35,003 bases of DNA from Candidatus Pullichristensenella stercorigallinarum (GTDB taxonomy: Bacteria; Bacillota; Clostridia; Christensenellales; Aristaeellaceae): assembly GCA_018712945.1 (NCBI GenBank), contig DVFZ01000061.1:1-35003 (forward strand). The letters are read 5' to 3'. Below the pieces are notes generated by a model. It was given only the letters and a program-made list of their open reading frames with translations. It was not told the origin of the DNA and searched no databases. A program made the translations under genes and the position numbers. The first letter of the stretch is position 1, and every line of letters starts with the position of its first letter. This document shows positions 7,900 to 15,029 of this stretch, one piece after another.

Positions 7900-9516
7900 T
7901 CAATAGACCACTACAATTGTGCCCTCATCGCAGTTTTCATAAATCCACTTCGCGTCCTCCACTTGCAGGCGCACGCAACCATGGGAAGCCTTGCTGCCCA
8001 GGGCATACACCGAACCATAGCGCAGCGTGCTGGTATCCGGCGCGTCATAAAGCACGGAATGGAACCAGATATCGCCGGTGATGCGGAAGGAATACTGCGC
8101 CCAGCACTCAAACTTCTGGAAGTATTGCCAGCGGTTGAGCGGCTCCGTCGTGGTGGTATAGATGCCCGGAGGCGTGCTATTGCCCAAACCTGTGGAGCAG
8201 ATAAACGTCCGATCCAGCTCGTATTCGCCAAAGGTATTGAGACCGTAGACATAGACGCGCTGATCATCAATGCTTACCTTGAGCTTATATTTGGTATTTT
8301 TGCCCATGGCATTTGCGGAAAAGAGCGCGCGCTGCGTCTCCTCATCGGCCACGCCCGTTTCCTCCAGGCGGTTGTTGGCCTGGAATTCGCGGATGGCCGC
8401 CTCAGTCTTGGAACCGACCTCGCCGTCAATAATTGATTCGGAGATATAGTACAGCGTATAAAGCCGGCGCTGCACGCGCAGGATCTCCGCCTCGGAAGCG
8501 CCGGAGGTCACATCCTCGCGGTACACAAAGAAATCCTCGTCGGCCAGCAAATCCTGCGCCGCCGCCGTCACGCCGTCGTACATGGCAAAGTGCTCGGCGT
8601 AGGGGCTACCGTTTTCGCTGAGGTAGTTGTAAAAACGTTCCAACGCTTCTTCCGTATCCGAGCCGTATTTGCCGTCCGGCTCCGCCGCCAGCATACCGTA
8701 TTGCGCCAGCGCCGCCTGCACGGCCTCTACCGCCGCGCCCGTATCGCCCGCGTAGATATCGTGCGCCACAAAGCGCTCGGACGCAGGCGCGGACGTGGAA
8801 AACAGCGCGTCAATGGTCTGCTTGTCCACCGTGCCGGTGACATTGAGGCCCGCGGCGCTCTGAAACGCCCGCACCACATCCTCGGTATAATCGTCAAATG
8901 CGCTGTCAGGCGTATCATCCAGATAGCCAAGGGCACGCAGGCGGCGCTCTACGCGGCGCACCTCGGAATCTTCAACGCCAAGACTCAAATCCTTCAGGTA
9001 TGTAGAACGCGCCTCGTCAAAGAGATATTCTTGCGTCACCGGCGTCGCCTCGCCCGTGGAGGCGACGCGCGACACGCCCTGAGCAATGAGATGCTCTTGA
9101 AAGGCTGCTACCGCGTTTTCAGTATTTTTGCCATACTTTCCATCGGCATCATCATCCAGAAAGCCGAGCAAGATGAGCCTTTCTTGCAAAAGCTGGACAG
9201 CCTCGCCCTCGTCGTCGCGTTCAAGCCCTTCTCGAAGCTGCCGCGCCTGCGTAGAGTAGATGGCTTCCAATGTCGCCTCATCCACAATGCCTGTGCTTGT
9301 AAGGCCGTTTAATTCCTGAAATAAGCTGACAGCAGTGGTGGTCTGCCGGCCGTAAATGCCGTCTACAGAACCGGTCAAATAGCCAAGATCGGCAAGACGC
9401 TGTTGAAAGCGCTCCACCTCGTCTCCCCTAGCCCCTTCCGCGTATTCCTCCGCAATGCCAGGGATACAAACCAGCGCCAGAAGAAGCGCCAGAAAAAGCG
9501 ACATTGCTCGCCGCAA
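7900..9516 (-). CDS. Secreted L,D-transpeptidase with five peptidoglycan-binding repeats
   Basis: This is an extracytoplasmic YkuD-type transpeptidase expected to make 3-3 cross-links in peptidoglycan. A hydrophobic signal peptide covers about residues 1-22. Five PG_binding_1-like repeats follow, each with a pattern like VERFQQRLADLGYL and an aromatic-rich GxYG turn; the second and fourth are the most divergent. The C-terminal YkuD domain has an upstream WFHSVLYD segment and the catalytic SHGCVRL near residues 511-517, with Cys514 as nucleophile. I placed the start at TTG 9516 because GAGGTGATC, an extended match to the 16S tail, lies at 9528-9520 at ideal spacing. The frame is open to a GTG at 9525 that overlaps this site, and an ATG lies four codons further in, too distant. 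It is 538 residues long. The repeats resemble those of the lipoprotein at 23541. Confidence 0.92.
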   Translation of the reverse strand: MRRAMSLFLALLLALVCIPGIAEEYAEGARGDEVERFQQRLADLGYLTGSVDGIYGRQTTTAVSLFQELNGLTSTGIVDEATLEAIYSTQARQLREGLERDDEGEAVQLLQERLILLGFLDDDADGKYGKNTENAVAAFQEHLIAQGVSRVASTGEATPVTQEYLFDEARSTYLKDLSLGVEDSEVRRVERRLRALGYLDDTPDSAFDDYTEDVVRAFQSAAGLNVTGTVDKQTIDALFSTSAPASERFVAHDIYAGDTGAAVEAVQAALAQYGMLAAEPDGKYGSDTEEALERFYNYLSENGSPYAEHFAMYDGVTAAAQDLLADEDFFVYREDVTSGASEAEILRVQRRLYTLYYISESIIDGEVGSKTEAAIREFQANNRLEETGVADEETQRALFSANAMGKNTKYKLKVSIDDQRVYVYGLNTFGEYELDRTFICSTGLGNSTPPGIYTTTTEPLNRWQYFQKFECWAQYSFRITGDIWFHSVLYDAPDTSTLRYGSVYALGSKASHGCVRLQVEDAKWIYENCDEGTIVVVY

Positions 9517-9519
9517 ATT

Positions 9520-9528
9520 GATCACCTC
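9520..9528 (-). promoter_or_regulatory. Strong ribosome binding site that decides a TTG start
   Basis: GAGGTGATC on the minus strand matches nine bases of the consensus complementary to the 16S 3' end. The GAGG core ends 8 bases before the TTG at 9516. This favours TTG over the in-frame GTG at 9525, which would lie inside the site. Confidence 0.65.
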
Positions 9529-9545
9529 ATATCATGCTGGCGCTT

Positions 9546-9551
9546 ATTATA
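9546..9551 (-). promoter_or_regulatory. Candidate -10 element for the L,D-transpeptidase
   Basis: A perfect TATAAT on the minus strand, 30 bases upstream of the TTG start. No good -35 hexamer was found at the right distance, so this is a partial call. Confidence 0.4.
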
Positions 9552-9634
9552 CAGAAAAAATATGGCGGTGCTATTGCTTTTGTGTATCACTTTGGACAAT
9601 ACTTCGTTGGATTCCATGGCGTTTCCACGCATAG

Positions 9635-9665
9635 AAAAGCGGCCGCCTTTCGACGGCCGTCTTTT
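9635..9665 (-). terminator. Bidirectional terminator after the aldo/keto reductase
   Basis: AAAAG-CGGCCG (9635-9645), an eight-base loop, then CGGCCG-T-CTTTT (9654-9665). The stem is perfect apart from one bulged T and has A and T runs on either side. It lies 15 bases beyond the aldo/keto reductase stop. Confidence 0.8.
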
Positions 9666-9679
9666 GTGGGAAAACCGGG

Positions 9680-10798
9680 TCAGTCCTTCGCGTCGAACAC
9701 TGCCGACACATCCCGGAGACGCTCAATGATCGGCAAATGCTGTGGACAATGGCTCTCACACTGGCCGCAGGCAATGCAGTCCCCAGCCCGGCCGTGGCCT
9801 TGCGCCACCAGGTTGTTGTAATACACCGTATGCGAGGGCATGAGGCGGAAGCGGCTCTGGTCGTTGAACAGCGCGAAGTCCTTGGGAATGGGGATATGCT
9901 TCGGGCAGCCGTCCACGCAGTAGGCGCAACCGGTGCAGGCGATGGCGATGGAATCGTTCATGATCTTCGCCACGCGCCCGACGGCCTCCTGTTCGGCAGC
10001 GGAAAGGGGCTGGAAATCCGCCATAAAGCCCGTGTTTTCCTCGAGTTGTTCGGGGTTACTCATGCCGCTGAGTACCATCATCACGCCCTCCAGCGAGGCG
10101 GCGTAGCGCACCGCCCAGGAGGCGGGGCTGTGGCCGCTTGCGCACGCTTCAAAGATGGCCTCTGCCGCCTCGGGCACGCGCGCCAGCGAGCCGCCCTTGA
10201 CCGGCTCCATGACGATGACCGGCTTGCCGTGGGCGCGCGCCACCTCGTAGCAGCGGCGGGACTGGATGGTGGCGTTTTCCCAGTCCGCATAGTTGATTTG
10301 CAACTGCACAAACTCCATATCCGGATATTCGGTGAGTATGCGCTCCAGCAGCTCGGGCGTATCGTGGAAGGAAAAGCCCACATGCCGGGCGCGGCCCTCG
10401 CGCTTCATTTTCATGAGGAACTCAAAACCGCCCCAGCGGGCGCTTTCGGCAAAGGTCTTTGCGCCCAGGTTGTGCAGAAGGTAATAGTCGAAATACTCCA
10501 CGCCACACTTTTCGAGCTGCTCGGCAAAAATGCGCGGGTAATCCTCCGGCCCCTTGACCAGGAACGCGGGCATCTTGTCTGCCAGCAAAAACGAATCGCG
10601 GGGGTGGCGCTCCACCAGGGCGCGCCGGGCTGTAATCTCGCTCATGCCCTGATGATAGGCGTAGGCGGTGTCAAAATAGGTAAAGCCCCGCTCCAGAAAG
10701 CGGTCTACCATGGATTTTACCGTTTCCAGGTCGATACTCTTGGGATCGTCCGCATCAAGAAGCGGCAGGCGCATCAGGCCAAAGCCGAGTTTTTTCAT
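9680..10798 (-). CDS. Aldo/keto reductase with C-terminal ferredoxin-like 2x[4Fe-4S] domain
   Basis: This is an NAD(P)H-type aldo/keto reductase barrel fused to an iron-sulfur tail, a cytoplasmic architecture common in anaerobes; the substrate is unknown. The catalytic tetrad residues of the superfamily can be assigned as Asp43 and Tyr48 (FDTAYAYH), Lys75 (ADKM) and His109 (YLLHN). Two cluster motifs follow: CTGCAYCVDGCP (Cys 288, 291, 294, 298) and CIACGQCESHCP (Cys 341, 344, 347, 351). Its 372 residues fit the family. The start at ATG 10798 is preceded by GGAGGG, and an own promoter lies at 10838-10866. The clusters suggest electron exchange with ferredoxin or flavodoxin in place of, or alongside, a nicotinamide cofactor; that is inference. 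Confidence 0.92.
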   Translation of the reverse strand: MKKLGFGLMRLPLLDADDPKSIDLETVKSMVDRFLERGFTYFDTAYAYHQGMSEITARRALVERHPRDSFLLADKMPAFLVKGPEDYPRIFAEQLEKCGVEYFDYYLLHNLGAKTFAESARWGGFEFLMKMKREGRARHVGFSFHDTPELLERILTEYPDMEFVQLQINYADWENATIQSRRCYEVARAHGKPVIVMEPVKGGSLARVPEAAEAIFEACASGHSPASWAVRYAASLEGVMMVLSGMSNPEQLEENTGFMADFQPLSAAEQEAVGRVAKIMNDSIAIACTGCAYCVDGCPKHIPIPKDFALFNDQSRFRLMPSHTVYYNNLVAQGHGRAGDCIACGQCESHCPQHLPIIERLRDVSAVFDAKD

Positions 10799-10837
10799 GG
10801 GAAACCCTCCTGTCCTTTACAAATCGCTTATGGCTTC

Positions 10838-10866
10838 AGTGTACAAAACACCGGGGCCGCTGTCAA
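10838..10866 (-). promoter_or_regulatory. Promoter of the aldo/keto reductase gene
   Basis: On the minus strand, a consensus TTGACA (10866-10861), a 17-base spacer and TACACT (10843-10838), ending 39 bases before the ATG at 10798. Confidence 0.8.
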
Positions 10867-10893
10867 GTTAACAGGATATAACAGCGGGCGTTT

Positions 10894-11259
10894 TTATATA
10901 ACCCGATATCCTGCCCGCTTCAACGCCTCCAGTGCCTGGGGATAATCGTCCGCTTTGGTGAGAATGTAGTCCGTGTTATATGTAGATACGGCGAAAATGC
11001 CGACGCCGCTTTGCGCCAACACCGCCGAGAGCTTGGCCAGCACGCCTACGAGGGAAAAATCCAGCATGCCTTCAATGCGAAAGCCGCGCCAGCCGTCGCT
11101 TCGCACCAGGGCGGAGGGCGGCACGTCCGCCTCTCCGCACACCAGCGAAATCTCCTCGTCCGTCCGGGCCATGAACCAACAGCCGTTCAGTTCCTTCAAG
11201 CCGGAAAAGTCCGCCAGTTTGCAGATGGAAAAGCGTTGCGCAAGCGCCTTGATCTCCAT
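10894..11259 (-). CDS. ACT-domain protein
   Basis: A 121-residue cytoplasmic protein with paired ACT-like folds, of the type that binds amino acids or other small ligands. Visible features are the strand-turn pattern SLVCGEADVPPSAL, then GWRGFRIEGMLDFSLVGVLAKLSAVLAQSGVGIFAVSTYNTDYILTK in shorter pieces: GVLAKLSAVLAQSGVGI is the ligand-site-like helix of an ACT domain. No catalytic domain is attached, so a regulatory or sensor role is more likely than an enzyme. The start at ATG 11259 has AAAGGAG 7 bases upstream. That site overlaps the stop codon of the preceding SnoaL-like gene (gap 13 bases), so the pair is very probably translated from one message. The ligand is unknown. Confidence 0.82.
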   Translation of the reverse strand: MEIKALAQRFSICKLADFSGLKELNGCWFMARTDEEISLVCGEADVPPSALVRSDGWRGFRIEGMLDFSLVGVLAKLSAVLAQSGVGIFAVSTYNTDYILTKADDYPQALEALKRAGYRVI

Positions 11260-11272
11260 ATTTCTTTCTCCT

Positions 11273-11692
11273 TTAAAACCACTTCGGCGCGTCCCCGGCA
11301 AAGTGCGGCGCATCCCCACCGGCATAGGGATCATAGCGGTTCAGGTTGCAGCCGAACTCCTGCAAAAAGCAGATTTGCCCCATCTCGCTCCAGCGCACGA
11401 GGGTCATGCCGTCGAATTCCTCCATACGGCCGTCATCCATGGCGTTGCGGAAATACCATTGGGCCACGGTCTGGTCTTCTTTATGGAAAAAGCCGCGAAT
11501 GTCCCAGGCCAGAACGCTGCCGCGCGTGTTCCACTCCGCAAACCAGTGGCGGATCTTCTCAACGCCCCGATACTCCGGCCCCCAACTTTCGATGTATACC
11601 GCGTCCTGGGAAAACAACTCTTCAATGCCCGTATCCTTTTTTTGCAGCCACATGTCAAACCAACGGCGGATGCTTTCTTCACGCCTGTCCAT
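11273..11692 (-). CDS. SnoaL-like / NTF2-fold small protein
   Basis: A 139-residue protein of the NTF2-like cone fold (SnoaL-like family), seen in small isomerases, hydrolases and orphan ligand-binding proteins. The N-terminus RREESIRRWFDMWLQ and the segment DAVYIESWGPEYRG followed by KIRHWFAEWN are typical, as is the final strand set with MTLVRWSEMGQI. No signal peptide is seen, so it should be cytoplasmic. The start at ATG 11692 has GGAGGAAAG upstream; the frame is open to 11737, but that part lies within the terminator of the preceding gene. It is followed by the ACT-domain gene at 13 bases. The substrate cannot be inferred. Confidence 0.82.
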   Translation of the reverse strand: MDRREESIRRWFDMWLQKKDTGIEELFSQDAVYIESWGPEYRGVEKIRHWFAEWNTRGSVLAWDIRGFFHKEDQTVAQWYFRNAMDDGRMEEFDGMTLVRWSEMGQICFLQEFGCNLNRYDPYAGGDAPHFAGDAPKWF

Positions 11693-11709
11693 GCCTTTCC
11701 TCCATGGAA

Positions 11710-11736
11710 AAGCCGCATGACCAAAGCCATGCGGCA
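11710..11736 (-). terminator. Terminator after the foldase gene
   Basis: On the minus strand GCCGCATG (11735-11728), an eight-base loop, and CATGCGGC (11719-11712) are followed by TTTT. It lies 13 bases past the foldase stop and just before the SnoaL-like gene's ribosome site. Confidence 0.7.
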
Positions 11737-11748
11737 AATTTTTGTCCG

Positions 11749-13026
11749 TCAGAAGTTTTCCGGGTAGAGCTCGATCTCCGCTTCAGACAACCACTGTTCG
11801 ACCGTTGCATTGTAGTATTCCGAACGGAGGCTTTCCTCCACATTCGCGCGCATGGTCTCATCGGTAAGGAAGGTTTCATAATCCACCGCCCCGGGCGTGA
11901 CGTCGCCCTCATAGCGCAGGATATACACGCCTTCAGCGCACTCGATGGGTTCGGAAATATCGCCCGGCTCGTTCAGGGCCATGGCCGCGGCCACGAAATC
12001 CGGGTCGAGCTGCTGGCTGCCGACGCTGACGTAATAGCCGTCCTCTCTCCCCGCGCCGGAAGCCATGTAGGGATCGGCGCCGTATTCGTCGATGAGCAGG
12101 TTAAAATCGTCGCCCGCCGCAATGCGGCCCTGTACCTCAGCCACAATGTCGTCCAGCGAGCGGTAAATCGTTTCGATTTCCGCCAGGGCGGCGCTGATGG
12201 TCGCCTGATCGCCCGTTTCCTCAATCTGGGCGTTCAGCTCCGCCATGCGCGCTGCGTTTTCATCGCTGAAGGCGATCAGCACGCGCTTGACGCGGCGGTA
12301 GCCCTCCGGGTTCCAGAAAACGGTTTCGCCATTGAGACGGTCGGTCTCGTAGCTCTGCGGGTCGGCGGTATAGGTAAGTTCAGCGGTGGCGCAGGCCTCG
12401 TCATAGTAGGCGCGCAACTGCTCGTCAGTAACGGCAAAGTCCGCCGTCACGGCCTCGTAGAGCCGGTCGCGCCAACCCTGCGAAGTCAGGCTTTCCATCA
12501 GGCTTTCCAGCGTGGTGCCTTCCCCGGCAAGGAATTCCTCCACTGCCGCGCGGTTCTCCTCGTCGCTGAGGGCGGGATCAGCTTGAAATGCCAGATAGTA
12601 CTCGATCATTTCATTGAGGCTTTCCTCCGCACGCTGGCGAATTTCCGCTTCTTCCTCAGCGCTGGGTTCGTACACGCCCATCTCCTGCGCCTTGAGGACG
12701 AGAATCGCGTCTTCGGTGAGGTTGTTGAGCACCTCATTTTTGATGACGTCCTCGTAATCGTCTGGATTCATACCCAGTTGCTCGTAATAGTAAGCCAGGT
12801 AGTCGTATTCAGCCTTTGCCTCGCTGACGGTGATCACGCCGCCGTTGAAACGCGCGGCGAGCAGGCGGGCGCTCTCCTCCTGCGACAGAAGTTCGCGCAG
12901 CTCGGCATTTTCCGCCTCCAGCTCGGCAATGCGCGCCTCCAGCTCGGCAACCTGGCCGCTTTCCCCCAGCGCCGGGACCGTCAGCAATATAAGCGCCATT
13001 CCCAGCGCAATAATTCTTTTCAGCAT
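11749..13026 (-). CDS. Secreted parvulin-type peptidyl-prolyl isomerase / foldase (SurA/PrsA-like)
   Basis: An exported chaperone-isomerase, probably acting on proteins emerging from the Sec system. A signal peptide covers residues 1-21 (KRIIALGMALILLTVPALG). It lacks a lipobox cysteine, so it is not an obvious PrsA lipoprotein. A coiled coil follows at about 25-52 (QVAELEARIAELEAENAELR). A SurA N-like helical region runs from about 55 to 215, and a divergent PPIC domain from about 245 to 375, with VKRVLIAFSDEN at its start and the weakly matching GYYV and PIECAEGVYILRYEG at its end. The start at ATG 13026 has GGGAGG 8 bases upstream. Its 425 residues are longer than PrsA (about 290). Catalytic competence of the PPIC domain is uncertain because the match is weak. 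Confidence 0.8.
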   Translation of the reverse strand: MLKRIIALGMALILLTVPALGESGQVAELEARIAELEAENAELRELLSQEESARLLAARFNGGVITVSEAKAEYDYLAYYYEQLGMNPDDYEDVIKNEVLNNLTEDAILVLKAQEMGVYEPSAEEEAEIRQRAEESLNEMIEYYLAFQADPALSDEENRAAVEEFLAGEGTTLESLMESLTSQGWRDRLYEAVTADFAVTDEQLRAYYDEACATAELTYTADPQSYETDRLNGETVFWNPEGYRRVKRVLIAFSDENAARMAELNAQIEETGDQATISAALAEIETIYRSLDDIVAEVQGRIAAGDDFNLLIDEYGADPYMASGAGREDGYYVSVGSQQLDPDFVAAAMALNEPGDISEPIECAEGVYILRYEGDVTPGAVDYETFLTDETMRANVEESLRSEYYNATVEQWLSEAEIELYPENF

Positions 13027-13056
13027 CGCGTATCCTCCCGTTGGCTGTTTGCATTG

Positions 13057-13065
13057 ATTATAGCA
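13057..13065 (-). promoter_or_regulatory. Extended -10 promoter of the foldase gene
   Basis: TGCTATAAT on the minus strand (13065-13057) is a perfect extended -10. It lies 30 bases upstream of the ATG at 13026. No matching -35 is needed for this promoter class. Confidence 0.65.
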
Positions 13066-13138
13066 CATCTTGCCGCGCTGTGCGCCTTTGCCATCAAAAC
13101 GCCCAGTTTTTTCTGCAAATGGCGCACTGGAATGGAAT

Positions 13139-14008
13139 TTACGGGGTGTTTTGGTTGGGTTTGGGCAGTTCCTTGAATCCCTCGCCCAGCGCCTCGTGGA
13201 CATTGTGGGCAATGACAAAGGCGCGCGGGTCTACGGAAAAGACGATCGTGCGCAGCCGCACAGCCTCCATGCGGCTGACTACACACAGGAGCATCGTGCG
13301 CCCCTCGCCGCTGTACATGCCCTTTGCGTCCAGAGCGGTCACGCCGCGGTCGAGTTCCTGCATGATGCGCGCGGCAATCTCGTCGCCATGGGTGGTAATG
13401 ATAAAGTGCGAACGCGCCAGGCCCGGGCCTTCCAACACCTGGTCCATGACCACATTCATCACAAACGCGCTGATGAGGGCGTACATCGCCGCCGAAGCGT
13501 CAAATACAAACCCCGAGACAACCACCACTGTGGCATCCACCGTAAAAAGGCAGACGCTGACCTTCAGCGCCGGAAAGCGCCGGTGCAAAAGCGCGGCCAG
13601 CATATCCGAGCCGCCGGTGGTAGCATGGCCGCGCAGCACCAGTCCAAATCCCGCGCCGCACAGCACACCGCCGAAAATGGCCGCGAGCAGTATATCGTCG
13701 GTCATCGCCGGCACCGGCAGGTAGTCCAACAGCAGGGAAAGGCCGACCGAACCAGCCAGCGAACGCAATCCAAACCCCAGCCCCATCGAGCGCAGAGACA
13801 GCAAAAACAAAGGCACATTGAGGATCAGGTTCACCATACCCACGCCCACCGCCGGGGCAAGGTGATTGACGATCTGGCCGATGCCCGTAAAGCCGCCGGG
13901 CGCCACATTGTTGGGAATCAGGTATAGACGGTACCCCAGCGTTGCCAGCAAAAGCCCAGCGATGATCAGCAGGACATTGAGCGCCTCCGCGCGTATATCG
14001 CGCCGCAT
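13139..14008 (-). CDS. YitT-family membrane protein (DUF161/DUF2179)
   Basis: An integral membrane protein of unknown transport function, 289 residues, the family's usual length. The N-terminal two-thirds hold about five or six hydrophobic helices, starting with NVLLIIAGLLLATLGYRLYL and the conserved IPNNVAPGGFTGIG. The repeat-like HATTGGSDMLA marks the second half of the membrane domain. The C-terminal soluble DUF2179 domain begins around SHFIITTHGDEIAARIM and includes RGVTALDAKGMYSG and LLCVVSR. The start at ATG 14008 is preceded by AGGAGG. A TATACT lies upstream on the minus strand near 14033-14038 but has no clear -35. It is divergent from the cysteine-rich gene at 14151. Confidence 0.93.
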   Translation of the reverse strand: MRRDIRAEALNVLLIIAGLLLATLGYRLYLIPNNVAPGGFTGIGQIVNHLAPAVGVGMVNLILNVPLFLLSLRSMGLGFGLRSLAGSVGLSLLLDYLPVPAMTDDILLAAIFGGVLCGAGFGLVLRGHATTGGSDMLAALLHRRFPALKVSVCLFTVDATVVVVSGFVFDASAAMYALISAFVMNVVMDQVLEGPGLARSHFIITTHGDEIAARIMQELDRGVTALDAKGMYSGEGRTMLLCVVSRMEAVRLRTIVFSVDPRAFVIAHNVHEALGEGFKELPKPNQNTP

Positions 14009-14115
14009 AAAACTCCTCCTTCTCCTGTATGCAGTATAGCCATTTTTGCGCGCAAACCGCTTTTCGTCAAGCGGCATAAGATAAAAATGACCGGTAAAAC
14101 GGCCTTTGATCTCTG

Positions 14116-14133
14116 CGACACGCGCGCGTGTCG
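14116..14133. promoter_or_regulatory. Perfect 18-base palindrome before the Cys/Pro-rich gene
   Basis: CGACACGCGCGCGTGTCG is fully self-complementary. It ends one base before the ribosome site GGAAAGG of the gene at 14151. It could be an operator or a leader hairpin that limits access to the ribosome site. Confidence 0.5.
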
Positions 14134-14150
14134 GGAAAGGATGTTCCCTT

Positions 14151-14456
14151 ATGCATAACAGACCGCCCCTTTACCCGGGCGCCTGCGCACCGGATGAACC
14201 GATGGTACGTATGCCCCTGTTCTCCCAGAAGCCCTGCGGGTGCAGGCCACCCAAGCCCTGCGAACCGCCGCGCCCGCCCCGTCCCTGCGGGTGCGGCCCG
14301 GCCTGCCCGCCGCCCTGTCCGCCCTCCTGCGCGCCGCACGGCGTGCCCGCCGCGCCGCCCGTGTGCGTGGTCAACCCATTCAACCCCTGCGAACGGGCTA
14401 CGGTGCAGCTTTCCATTGACGAATGCGGCAACCTGATCGTCTGCCTGAAGCGTTAG
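14151..14456 (+). CDS. Small cysteine- and proline-rich protein
   Basis: A 101-residue protein with 13 cysteines and 27 prolines by count. The core alternates short CGC and PPPCPPSC units, then ends in a more ordinary stretch with VQLSIDECGNLIVCLKR. That tail resembles the end of small spore-coat or surface proteins, but I do not recognise a named family. There is no signal peptide or membrane segment. The start at ATG 14151 is chosen because GAAAGG is 10 bases upstream; the frame is open to 14106 but only through the palindrome. It is isolated on the plus strand and divergent from the yitT-like gene. A metal-binding or cross-linked structural role is a guess. The composition is GC-rich and low-complexity, so some doubt about coding remains. 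Confidence 0.65.
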   Translation: MHNRPPLYPGACAPDEPMVRMPLFSQKPCGCRPPKPCEPPRPPRPCGCGPACPPPCPPSCAPHGVPAAPPVCVVNPFNPCERATVQLSIDECGNLIVCLKR

Positions 14457-14845
14457 CCATGGCCAGGAATCCCCTCTGAGGAACGGCGCGGAACCGGCAT
14501 GCAAAACAACAGGGCAAGGCGCAAACCCGTTGCCTCAAACCAAGGCGCTTTTCTGAAGGAAAACCAGCTGCGAACGCGGCCGCTTTGCGCCAGGCCAACG
14601 CATTGACAAAAGACGCCGCGTTGCCCCAAGCGAACCAGTCGTTGGCGGGAATTTCCGAAACCGCGCCAAGCCAAGGAAGCCCGGCGGCGGGAGTTTTTCT
14701 TCCGCCGCCATTTCCCGAGGTGTTTGCCAAAAAATACCATGACGCATAAAACGCCCCTCCGCGAAGCATACTGACAATGCAAACGCCCGGAAAAGTTTCC
14801 GGGCCGTCCGCGCCGGCGAACTCTTTGCGAAGGGGTGTTTTTTCA
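14457..14845 (+). other. Gene-free structured spacer between two Cys-rich genes
   Basis: No convincing gene is seen in these 389 bases. The spacer holds a GC hairpin, GGCGGCGG (14683-14690) with CCGCCGCC (14702-14709), around a T-rich loop. A candidate promoter is at 14724-14752, and a CCCGGAAA/TTTCCGGG stem at 14786-14803 lies in the leader of the next gene. Weaker pairings such as CAACGC/GCGTTG near 14598-14626 are also present. Confidence 0.6.
14724..14752 (+). promoter_or_regulatory. Candidate promoter of the small zinc-ribbon gene
   Basis: TTGCCA (14724-14729), a 17-base spacer and TAAAAC (14747-14752). The -35 matches consensus at five of six bases and the -10 at four of six. Confidence 0.45.
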
Positions 14846-14998
14846 ATGTCGATGATGGAATGCGCCATGTGCCACCGCGTCGCGGATGCGCGCTCTCTGC
14901 GCGGCTGCCCGGTGTGCGGGGCTATGCTGTGCGACGACTGCGCGGAGCGCGAACAGGGCCTGTGCCCCGACTGCGCCGCCGCCGGCCGCAACGAATGA
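14846..14998 (+). CDS. Small double zinc-ribbon protein
   Basis: A 50-residue protein with four CxxC knuckles: CAMC, CPVC, CDDC and CPDC. Together they give eight cysteines, enough for two zinc sites. This suggests a zinc-ribbon or rubredoxin-like fold of the kind that binds nucleic acid or a protein partner; no specific family is recognised. The start is ATG 14846, with AAGGGG 10 bases upstream. The frame is open to 14777, but that part covers a leader hairpin. The gene converges on dnaB with 31 bases between stops. A candidate promoter is at 14724-14752. Confidence 0.7.
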   Translation: MSMMECAMCHRVADARSLRGCPVCGAMLCDDCAEREQGLCPDCAAAGRNE

Positions 14999-15029
14999 CC
15001 GCCATCCCGCGCATCTGTGCCATCCGGCC

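Noticed and set aside
7900-9516. The tandem peptidoglycan-binding modules considered as DNA direct repeats
   Set aside because: The repetition is at protein level only; the DNA copies are too diverged to be a tandem array or a mobile unit.
11011-13176. A 721-codon plus-strand open frame over the ACT, SnoaL and foldase genes
   Set aside because: It is antisense to three supported genes with ribosome sites and recognisable folds; its composition is not protein-like.
14453-14782. A 109-residue minus-strand frame in the spacer between the two Cys-rich genes
   Set aside because: It has no ribosome site, is basic and low in structure-like patterns, and overlaps hairpins and a plus-strand promoter candidate.
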